This document shows, in pieces, positions 1-5,423 of a DNA stretch of 8,062 nucleotides. Origin of the DNA: an uncultured Bacilli bacterium (GTDB taxonomy: Bacteria > Bacillota_I > Bacilli_A > RF39 > UBA660); contig CAJTSN010000020.1 of assembly GCA_910578745.1 (NCBI GenBank), positions 18,938 through 26,999 on the forward strand. Direction: 5' to 3'. Both the position numbers and the translations under genes were made by a program. Each line of letters opens with the position of its first letter. Position 1 is the first letter of the stretch. The notes under the pieces were generated by a model that was given only the letters and a program-made list of their open reading frames with translations, did not search any database and was not told the origin of the DNA.

Positions 1-460
1 GAATTCGACATTCTGTTAATTTTTTTAATCGTTTTTTATAAATTTCATTTTTTATTCCATCAAAAAGTAAATTATATATTCCTTCCCAAATAAAAACCCA
101 TGCAATAATCAAAATAACTTCTGATAGTACAGGTATAATATCTACAAATAAATAAAGAAACAAAATAAAAATGCCCACTAATATACAAATAAGACTCATT
201 AAATTATTTTTCTCAGAATAAAGTAAAAGTTCTTGAATATCAACACCATAATTTCTTCTTATCATATCTACAAAATGAAGTTGTTCTTCCTTTTTTAATT
301 CTTCTTTACAATAAATGTGAATTTCTAATTTTTCCTTTAGTGAAACAGATTTACATTCTTCTAAAATATAATTACTTAATTCAGGAGAAAGTCTTTCTTT
401 ATGAAATTGATTTTGAAATTGATTTTTATTATCTATATATACATCAATTTTATTTGTCAT
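1..460 (-). CDS. Two-helix membrane protein of unknown function (C-terminus cut by window edge)
   Basis: The frame opens at ATG 458-460 on the minus strand and stays open to the window edge, giving 153 residues with the C-terminus missing. A GAGGAG ribosome site lies eight bases before the start, inside the 18-base gap after the upstream gene, so the two genes look co-transcribed. The first ~85 residues are soluble and mixed-charge (IDVYIDNKNQFQNQF, then KEKLEIHIYCKEELKKEEQ). Two hydrophobic helices follow at about 88-107 and 109-130, joined by a very short turn, with an aromatic WVFIWEGIYNLLF stretch closing the second. A basic tail (KKRLKKL) follows, probably cytoplasmic. There is no signal peptide, so the N-terminal domain is likely cytoplasmic. 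I recall similar small proteins with two membrane helices from gut Firmicutes but cannot name a family. The coding call is firm; the function is unknown. Confidence 0.82.
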   Translation of the reverse strand, partial: MTNKIDVYIDNKNQFQNQFHKERLSPELSNYILEECKSVSLKEKLEIHIYCKEELKKEEQLHFVDMIRRNYGVDIQELLLYSEKNNLMSLICILVGIFILFLYLFVDIIPVLSEVILIIAWVFIWEGIYNLLFDGIKNEIYKKRLKKLTECRI

Positions 461-478
461 ATAAGTTTCTCCTCTACT

Positions 479-724
479 TTATTTTGGATTCGCTAGAAAA
501 TGTTTTACTTTAGATAAGGTTTGCTTCGAAGGATGCATATACTCACTTAAAGATATTCCACATTTTCTATAAGCATCTTTTTCTAAAATGCCTACATAAT
601 TTGTAATCTTAAGAAAATATTTTTCCTCTTTCTTAGTCAAATTCTTATTACTTACAAAGGAAGATAACGTATATTTTTTACTATTTTTCCCTACTTCTTT
701 ATTTGTATACATTCTAAATAACAT
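479..724 (-). CDS. Small basic protein of unknown function (81 aa), first gene of a two-gene operon
   Basis: An 81-residue frame starts at ATG 722-724 and ends in TAA. Its start is supported by a strong GGGAGG ribosome site about eight bases upstream and by a near-consensus promoter ending about 30 bases upstream; a second in-frame Met at residue 5 is less well placed. The protein is lysine-rich, has no membrane segment or signal peptide, and has one cysteine (C55). Residues 29-81 read like a compact helical domain (TKKEEKYFLKITNYVGILEKD, then SLSEYMHPSKQTLSKVKHFL). This charge pattern would suit a nucleic-acid or protein-binding role, but no helix-turn-helix or other named motif can be asserted. 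The downstream membrane-protein gene follows after 18 bases, so the pair probably acts together. Coding is likely because of the control signals; the function is unknown. Confidence 0.75.
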   Translation of the reverse strand: MLFRMYTNKEVGKNSKKYTLSSFVSNKNLTKKEEKYFLKITNYVGILEKDAYRKCGISLSEYMHPSKQTLSKVKHFLANPK

Positions 725-753
725 GAACAGAACCTCCCTATTATTATAATCCT

Positions 754-783
754 ATTGTATAAAACAAGAAAGAGAATTGTCAA
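754..783 (-). promoter_or_regulatory. Sigma-A-type promoter for the two-gene minus-strand operon
   Basis: Read on the minus strand, a perfect TTGACA (778-783) is followed after 18 bases by TACAAT (754-759, five of six matches to TATAAT). A second AT-rich TATAAT lies a little closer to the gene (about 745-750) but lacks a matching -35. Transcription would begin near 745, leaving a leader of roughly 20 bases that contains the GGGAGG ribosome site. This is the best promoter in the window by sequence. Confidence 0.75.
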
Positions 784-861
784 GGTGGAATCATATAAAT
801 TTCACTATATTGCTTTCATTCTTAGATTTTAAATTCAATTTGGTATCTCTTTTCATTACAA

Positions 862-886
862 ATAAAAAGGGATTTCCCCTTTCTAT
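862..886 (-). terminator. Candidate intrinsic terminator downstream of the large minus-strand gene
   Basis: On the minus strand, ATAGAAAGGG and CCCTTTTTAT form a ten-pair stem (one G-U pair) around a GAAAT loop. The 3' arm is itself U-rich and runs into TTG. It lies about 170 bases past the stop of the 1074-residue gene and before the promoter of the small operon, as expected for separating the two units. The hairpin also folds less perfectly on the plus strand, where a TTTTCTCTTT tail follows. The pairing is seen directly; termination is inferred. Confidence 0.45.
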
Positions 887-1004
887 TTTCTCTTTAACCC
901 TATTCCTTACTCATCACGAATTTAATAGTAAGAATTCTTTCCTATGTACGATACAAAACAATATTCTTCTCACAAATCTTTTGATGAAAGTGAGGAGTCT
1001 TTTA

Positions 1005-1024
1005 GAAAAATGAATTCTTTCATT
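1005..1024 (-). terminator. Weak hairpin with U tail just past the large minus-strand gene
   Basis: Thirty-odd bases after the TAG stop of the large gene, the minus strand reads AATGAA-AGAA-TTCATT followed by TTTC. This is a six-pair stem with a four-base loop whose last bases merge into the T tract. It sits where a terminator belongs but is AT-rich and weak, so the hairpin at 862-886 may be the effective stop. Confidence 0.3.
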
Positions 1025-1056
1025 CCTTATTAAAATAATTTCATACTTTCCATTTT

Positions 1057-4000
1057 CTACAAGATTTTACGTAAGCTTTTTTGGAATCCTAGACTTTCTT
1101 TCATTTGTTCAAATTCTTCATAAGTTCTAGAATCTTTCGATGGCAAAACCAATTCTTCTAAAGTTCCATCCGTTCTAATCGCAATATACCAATCTTCTCC
1201 ACAAACTACATTCGCATATTCCTCTTTATAAAATGGTTCAAAACTGCAGAATCGATTTTCTTTATTTAAGGAATGATCTTCCATAATAATTTGGAGAGCT
1301 CTTAATCGTGTAATCTCCTCTTCTGTGGGCTGATTATTTATTCTTTTTCGTGGTTTCTGATAAGAGACTTTAGCTACCGCATCAAAATTTAAATTTATAT
1401 CACTTTCTTTTTCCACTTTTTTTCTAGAACTTAATAAAATCGCAGAATCCCGAAAATCTGTATGAGGAAAATGGATTTCAAATTTAGGATTTTGTATTGT
1501 TATATAATCGTTTTCTTGTAAGTTTTTACTCATTTCATTTATCAAAACATAATCGATATTATCTTGTTTCAAAATAGCCTCATGCAGAATCGCATCCGCC
1601 ATTTTTTTATATAATGTCATTGGCAATTCCTCATTAGAACGAACAACCATTTGTACAAAATTTCCTCTTCTAAAAAGAAACACTCTCGAAATTAATTTTT
1701 TATTATAATCTTTCACTAAAGCAACATCCCCTGAAGGAAACTGTAATAATTCTACATATGTACAGACACCCGCTGGATTCAATAAATCTATGCAACTACT
1801 GTTTGAAGGTATTTTCCCAATGAGCAATCTTTCTTGATCGGCGTATCGGCCAGATTCTACATAATACTCAGAGGTTTGAATACAAATAGGAGGAATACTT
1901 CCCCTTTGTTTTGCAAACATAGACAAATAAAAGTCTAAATAAAGGGAACTATTATGCTCTCCAATTACGGAAGAAATTTTTTTTCCTAAGGCAAGCAGTG
2001 TGATATCATTAATAGAAGTGTAAGCATTCGCTAAAAAAATAACATCATCTATTTTCTTTAAAACTAAGGAAGAATAATCTCCATTTGTTGGTATGGAATT
2101 TATCTTAGAAAATTTTTTTCTCACCCTATCATAAGTCGATACTATATTGATGAATGTTTTTATATCTAATTCCTCCATCAAGTCAAGGAAAAGTAATAAA
2201 GAGGAAACTTCCTGTATAAAATCTATATTCATCAAAATTTTATCGATCATTTCATCATCCAATTGTAATATTAAGGAAGAAAGGTTTTTTACATATCTAT
2301 TTTTATCGGCAATTACATAATTCGTATGATTCAATCCCCCTAATTTTTCTTTTTCAATAGATGAAATCTGCTTTTCCTCTTCTGATAGAAAAATAGATGA
2401 AATCAACTTAAATTTAATTTGTTCAAATTTATGAGAAATAAAACGAACGACTTCTATATGATTTCCATATAGAACCGATTGTACTCTATCCACAGATAAA
2501 AAGCCATCCTTCTCAAAATAATTCGCCAATAAATCTAAATCTGTTTTTCTTATTTTCATCCCTGATTTTCGCACATCTTTATTATTTAAAATTTCTTCTT
2601 CCGTATCTCTTAACATTTCATGAAATCGCTCTTCTGTAATCCCTAATTGATTCCACTCTTTATTTTTAATTCGGTTGGCAACTTTCTGTAATTTTCTACC
2701 ATTCCATATCGTATTTGCTTTTTTGGAAGTTAAAGACATCTTTCCTTCTATCTCTTTCAAAATACGATTTTTTTCTTTTGCAATAAAATGATTTCGATGT
2801 TCATTTAATATATAGTTGCAAAAATCACTTGTAACTTTTAAATCCAAATCCTGACCTTCGAGGCATATCTTTTTAAACTTTTCTATTTGTTCTTCAATGA
2901 ATTTTAAAGAAAGCTTTTTTCCAACAAATGTATACAAATTTATCGAAAAGGTATACAAGTATTTTTCATTTTTTGTGACAATTGTTCTTTTTAATGCATG
3001 CATTAAATCATTATGGAATGATGCAATATCTGCATATAAAAAGGAGGATTTTTCCTGCTTATAATGCATATTCACAATCCCGTCTATTATTTTATCGAGC
3101 ATTTGTAAATACGACTGTTGTTCAAACATATTGTCTTCATGAAAATTCAACTTTAAATGATTTAGTAGTTGATTTAACTTATCAATATCTACTTTTCCAC
3201 CAAAACGATAGTCTAAAAAAGGAAGCTCATCGACGGATAAAGTTTGTCCACCTTCTATTTTACTTTGCAAATTCTTCTGTTTTTCTTGAATAGATACATA
3301 GGAAGAGTACAACTTAAATTGAGGAAGACGAAGCATAATCGAATAATTTCGTGTTATATTTGGAAATTTTAGTAAGTCTTCTTTAGTAATCTCATATTTC
3401 TGTAAAGCGTCATCAATAATATTTGGATTAATCGAACAATGAGGTGATAAATAAACGAGCATACGGGGATTTTTCTTTATAGCGTTTTCCATAATACATC
3501 CGAAAGAAGCCAAATCAGGGTTTTCTATCAAATCTTTTTCATTTGCCACATAACCACGACTATTTGCATCTAATACAGAAGTGATACTTAAATGTTCCCT
3601 ATCAAAAAAACTAATCATCGATGGATCGGTTTCAAATGCTTTTTCAAGTAATCGGGGGTATTTTTTTAAATGAGGATAAGCGTAGAAATGTTCCTTTTTA
3701 GGAGTAAAACCTCTTCTTATTGCAACCGAAACATTTCTCAAAGATAAATTCGGAATTTTTAAAATCAAACTAGGTTCTTTTTCTATTCCTCTTGTTACTA
3801 TTCTCTCATTTTGTGAAAATAGTGGACTTTTTAAAAAATCATTTTCATCAGGTATATAATGAGAATCAGCTAATAATGAGACGATTCTAGGGGTTATCTG
3901 AAGACTAGGAATCTTTTTTATAAACAACGGATTTTGACAAACTATACTTTCACATAATGTTTTATTTTCCAAAAGAACAGGAAACTTATCAAGATCTTCT

Positions 4001-4281
4001 TCTTTGATCTGTGCATTTCGAAAAGCAATTTTTTCTATACACTCCTTAGAGAATGCTTCTATACTAAATTCTCTAAATATATTGATATCTACATCTAACA
4101 TATGGGCTAATACGTCACTACTTTCCTTTAGTTTTTCATTTTGATAAGTTTGAAAATAGGTGCTAGGTATTTTAATTCTTTTTTGTACCTTAAAAAAATC
4201 ATCTACGGAAAGTTTTGTAAAATTTCTTAAAACATAATCACTTAAAATCGTTTTAGGTGCGAATAAAAGCAATCGATTCAT
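1057..4281 (-). CDS. Very large orphan protein with N-terminal ~52-residue helical repeats (1074 aa)
   Basis: This is one uninterrupted 1074-residue frame. The start is at ATG 4279-4281, with GAGGA about ten bases upstream and an extended -10 promoter just beyond. I do not recognise the family. Residues 74-328 hold five helical repeats marked by paired prolines. Residues 330-790 are mostly helical and charged (for example LTSKKANTIWNGRK at 517-530), with no Walker motif or obvious catalytic signature. Residues ~798-955 look like a mixed alpha/beta region with SSC (828-830), GVC (838-840) and LISRVFLFRRGN (863-874). The C-terminal ~90 residues are charged, with a WYIAIRTDGTLEEL stretch at 1031-1044. 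There is no signal peptide or membrane helix, so it is probably cytoplasmic. Possible roles are a protein-interaction scaffold, a defence-like protein or a toxin-like effector; none is proven. It stands alone and is transcribed away from the hydrolase pair. Coding is certain; function is unknown. Confidence 0.93.
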   Translation of the reverse strand: MNRLLLFAPKTILSDYVLRNFTKLSVDDFFKVQKRIKIPSTYFQTYQNEKLKESSDVLAHMLDVDINIFREFSIEAFSKECIEKIAFRNAQIKEEDLDKFPVLLENKTLCESIVCQNPLFIKKIPSLQITPRIVSLLADSHYIPDENDFLKSPLFSQNERIVTRGIEKEPSLILKIPNLSLRNVSVAIRRGFTPKKEHFYAYPHLKKYPRLLEKAFETDPSMISFFDREHLSITSVLDANSRGYVANEKDLIENPDLASFGCIMENAIKKNPRMLVYLSPHCSINPNIIDDALQKYEITKEDLLKFPNITRNYSIMLRLPQFKLYSSYVSIQEKQKNLQSKIEGGQTLSVDELPFLDYRFGGKVDIDKLNQLLNHLKLNFHEDNMFEQQSYLQMLDKIIDGIVNMHYKQEKSSFLYADIASFHNDLMHALKRTIVTKNEKYLYTFSINLYTFVGKKLSLKFIEEQIEKFKKICLEGQDLDLKVTSDFCNYILNEHRNHFIAKEKNRILKEIEGKMSLTSKKANTIWNGRKLQKVANRIKNKEWNQLGITEERFHEMLRDTEEEILNNKDVRKSGMKIRKTDLDLLANYFEKDGFLSVDRVQSVLYGNHIEVVRFISHKFEQIKFKLISSIFLSEEEKQISSIEKEKLGGLNHTNYVIADKNRYVKNLSSLILQLDDEMIDKILMNIDFIQEVSSLLLFLDLMEELDIKTFINIVSTYDRVRKKFSKINSIPTNGDYSSLVLKKIDDVIFLANAYTSINDITLLALGKKISSVIGEHNSSLYLDFYLSMFAKQRGSIPPICIQTSEYYVESGRYADQERLLIGKIPSNSSCIDLLNPAGVCTYVELLQFPSGDVALVKDYNKKLISRVFLFRRGNFVQMVVRSNEELPMTLYKKMADAILHEAILKQDNIDYVLINEMSKNLQENDYITIQNPKFEIHFPHTDFRDSAILLSSRKKVEKESDINLNFDAVAKVSYQKPRKRINNQPTEEEITRLRALQIIMEDHSLNKENRFCSFEPFYKEEYANVVCGEDWYIAIRTDGTLEELVLPSKDSRTYEEFEQMKESLGFQKSLRKIL
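3298..4062 (-). repeat. Five tandem ~52-residue protein repeats inside the 1074-aa protein
   Basis: Within residues 74-328 a proline recurs at 101, 153, 203, 255 and 307 (spacings 52, 50, 52, 52). A second proline lies exactly 17 residues later in the first four units (118, 170, 220, 272). Shared segments are EEDLDKFP, ENDFLKSP, KEHFYAYP, EKDLIENP and KEDLLKFP, then QNPLFI, KEPSLI, TDPSMI and KNPRML. Between them sits a helix ending in forms such as AIRRGF or ANSRGY. The fifth unit is incomplete. This is a degenerate alpha-solenoid-like array. It is similar in style to DUF4116-type helical repeats, but homology is not claimed. Confidence 0.8.
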
Positions 4282-4310
4282 ATTTCATCATTCCTCATCA
4301 TTTTTTACGC

Positions 4311-4344
4311 ATTATACTATACCAAAGAATTAAAAAAGAAACAA
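4311..4344 (-). promoter_or_regulatory. Extended -10 promoter for the 1074-aa protein gene
   Basis: On the minus strand, TTGTTT (4339-4344) is followed after 17 bases by TATAGT (4316-4321). TGG precedes the -10, matching the TGn extended form. An alternative TATAAT overlaps it at 4311-4316 but has only a poor -35. The start codon lies about 30 bases downstream. Confidence 0.5.
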
Positions 4345-4459
4345 GTTCTATATGATAGAAAGAGAACGTGTAAAATAGAATGAAACGAAAAGAACTTACC
4401 TATAGATCATCGGCATAAACTTATTTCATTCAATATAGTTTTATTCCTTTTTACTAAAA

Positions 4460-4488
4460 TTGTCTATTTCTAAAAATTTGAATACTAT
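4460..4488 (+). promoter_or_regulatory. Weak candidate promoter for a short leader or small RNA
   Basis: TTGTCT (4460-4465) and TACTAT (4483-4488) each match consensus at four of six positions with an ideal 17-base spacer. Transcription would begin near 4495 and meet the hairpin at 4521-4558. In DNA this AT-rich such matches arise by chance, so confidence is low. Confidence 0.22.
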
Positions 4489-4520
4489 TTTTTCTTATTA
4501 TTCTATTCACTTTTCTATAC

Positions 4521-4558
4521 GAAAAAGAACCTAAAATGTGCAAAAGTGGTCTTTTTTT
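4521..4558 (+). terminator. Terminator-like hairpin in the divergent control region
   Basis: AAAAAGA-A-CC (4522-4531) pairs with GGTCTTTTT (4548-4556) with one bulged A and a 16-base loop; two further Ts follow. No gene lies upstream on this strand, so it would end either a leader transcript from the weak promoter near 4460 or read-through. The upstream TTTTC (4514-4518) can also pair with the GAAAA at 4521-4525, giving an alternative fold of the kind seen in attenuators. Low sequence complexity makes this tentative. Confidence 0.3.
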
Positions 4559-4568
4559 GTTCAAAACT
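4559..4568 (+). promoter_or_regulatory. Isolated half-site of the palindromic operator
   Basis: GTTCAAAACT here is identical to the right arm of the palindrome at 4621-4630, 62 bp away, close to six helical turns. It could be an auxiliary contact for the same regulator. The same ten bases also occur inside a coding region at 1236-1245, so chance is not excluded. Confidence 0.35.
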
Positions 4569-4602
4569 TTTTCTAACTCCTCTTATTATTTATAAAATTT
4601 AC

Positions 4603-4632
4603 ATAGTTTTGAACATATATGTTCAAAACTAT
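4603..4632. promoter_or_regulatory. Perfect 30-bp palindrome, probable operator
   Basis: The left arm ATAGTTTTGAACATA is followed without spacer by its exact reverse complement, centred at 4617/4618. It ends 17 bases before the -35 of the promoter for the membrane-anchored pair, a position suited to an activator or an upstream-binding repressor. Both arms carry a TTTTGAAC half-site, as expected for a dimeric helix-turn-helix regulator. No U tract follows, so it is unlikely to be a terminator. The symmetry is directly visible; regulator binding is inferred and the regulator is not in the window. Confidence 0.65.
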
Positions 4633-4649
4633 TCCATCTCACAAACAAA

Positions 4650-4678
4650 TTGCTTTATCCGTCAAAATATGCTATATA
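4650..4678 (+). promoter_or_regulatory. Extended -10 promoter for the membrane-anchored protein pair
   Basis: TTGCTT (4650-4655), a 17-base spacer and TATATA (4673-4678), with TGC directly before the -10 (TGn form). The start codon is only 15 bases past the -10, so the leader would be about 8-10 bases and barely contain the GTGGTGAT ribosome site. A longer transcript from further upstream, running through the palindrome, is an alternative. Confidence 0.5.
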
Positions 4679-4693
4679 TAAAGTGGTGATTCG

Positions 4694-5365
4694 ATGAAGA
4701 GAAGAATTTTTTATGGAAGTATCGTTATTATTTTTATTATTCTTATTATTTATTCTGTTATTTTACTAAAAAGAGGTATTGTATTAACAGAAGATCATCC
4801 TCTTGTTCAACAACTTTATGAAATGAGTCATCTTAGTGGGGATACACTTATTTTAAATGAACTCTATCAGGAAAAAGGTTTTACAAATCAATATATCTTA
4901 GCAGTGAGTATGAAAAAACATTTAGAAATAAAGAAAGAGGAAACGATTTCTAAGGAAGAACTTGAAAAAAGTATTCATGCTATTTTCGGAAATATTTCTT
5001 TTACACATGAAAATTTTTACTTGCATACAAACAATGTCTGTGGTTATACATATAACAAAGACAAAAAGATTTATGAACCCCTTACTGATTGTAATGAGGA
5101 ACCGAATCAAAGTTATGAACAAAAAATTGTTGCAGTACATAAAATAGGAAACAAAATTATAATACAGGAAAAAGTTCTTTTTCTTGTCCAAGATGAAGAA
5201 ATTTATGTGTATACTTCTTCCAATAAAGAAAAATTGCTTGCAAAGGTAAAAAAGGAACAATATAATAAAGAAGACTATATTGACAAAGGAACTACATATG
5301 AGTCTATCTTTACCTCTATAAATAAAAATTACATATTTACAGATATCCATGTAATAACAGAGTAA
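4694..5365 (+). CDS. Single-pass membrane-anchored extracytoplasmic protein of unknown function (223 aa)
   Basis: The frame starts at ATG 4694 behind a GGTGAT ribosome site and ends in TAA. Residues 1-4 are positive (MKRR) and a hydrophobic helix spans about 7-26 (GSIVIIFIILIIYSVILL). No lipobox cysteine or clear cleavage site follows, so the protein is probably an N-terminally anchored outside-facing domain. The rest is soluble, starting with DHPLVQQLYEM at 35-45. Only two cysteines occur, C116 (NVCGYTY) and C133 (LTDCNEE), which could form a disulfide across a 17-residue loop. The strands after residue ~140 (KIVAVHKIGNKIIIQEKVLF, then EEIYVYT) suggest a beta-rich C-terminal half. The next gene, 58 bases on, encodes a GH3 hydrolase with the same topology, which suggests a cell-envelope role. 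I recognise no named family. Confidence 0.88.
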   Translation: MKRRIFYGSIVIIFIILIIYSVILLKRGIVLTEDHPLVQQLYEMSHLSGDTLILNELYQEKGFTNQYILAVSMKKHLEIKKEETISKEELEKSIHAIFGNISFTHENFYLHTNNVCGYTYNKDKKIYEPLTDCNEEPNQSYEQKIVAVHKIGNKIIIQEKVLFLVQDEEIYVYTSSNKEKLLAKVKKEQYNKEDYIDKGTTYESIFTSINKNYIFTDIHVITE

Positions 5366-5381
5366 GTTTTTTTCTTTCTTT

Positions 5382-5410
5382 TTCATAAAAGAAAAAAAAA
5401 GAAATATAGT
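5382..5410 (+). promoter_or_regulatory. Possible internal promoter before the GH3 gene, with an A9 tract in the spacer
   Basis: TTCATA (5382-5387) and TATAGT (5405-5410) are each decent -35 and -10 matches separated by 17 bases. The spacer includes a run of nine As (5392-5400). The T-rich 5367-5385 and A-rich 5387-5404 segments can also pair, but no U tract follows. The GH3 gene may be read through from the upstream gene as well. Confidence 0.33.
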
Positions 5411-5423
5411 ATAACTAGGTGAT

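Larger units (their letters stand above)
4282..4693. other. Divergent 412-bp control region
   Basis: No gene is visible here. From left to right it holds the minus-strand promoter of the large gene (4311-4344) and an inverted repeat GAATGAAA/TTTCATTC (4378-4385 and 4424-4431) with a 38-base spacer of unknown meaning. Next come a weak plus-strand promoter candidate (4460-4488) and a terminator-like hairpin (4521-4558). The right end has a half-site (4559-4568), a perfect 30-bp palindrome (4603-4632) and the plus-strand promoter of the membrane-anchored pair (4650-4678). It is long for a compact AT-rich genome and dense in symmetric elements. Confidence 0.7.

Noticed and set aside
777..1013. 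Plus-strand open frame of 78 codons with a TTG start
   Set aside because: It overlaps the minus-strand TTGACA promoter and the terminator hairpin, has no promoter of its own, and its hydrophobic product reads like translated AT-rich noncoding DNA.
2982..3293. Plus-strand open frame of 103 codons
   Set aside because: It lies wholly antisense within the 1074-residue gene and has no convincing ribosome site; a shadow frame.
1057..4281. Alternative genetic code with TGA as tryptophan
   Set aside because: Long frames are intact under the standard code with TGG for Trp. The absence of TGA stops among five genes is too small a sample to mean anything.
4378..4431. Inverted repeat GAATGAAA/TTTCATTC as a riboswitch or transposon end
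   Set aside because: Only eight pairs with a 38-base spacer in AT-rich DNA, with no known riboswitch core and no target-site duplication.
4606..4629. LexA/DinR SOS box
   Set aside because: The Bacillus-type box needs GAAC-N4-GTTC; here the spacing is six bases, and no SOS gene is adjacent.
4962..5147. Plus-strand open frame of 61 codons in another frame
   Set aside because: Embedded in the 223-residue gene without its own ribosome site.
4922..5386. Minus-strand open frame of 154 codons
   Set aside because: Antisense to the 223-residue gene; its Phe/Ile/Leu-rich product is what reverse-complemented Lys/Glu-rich coding produces.
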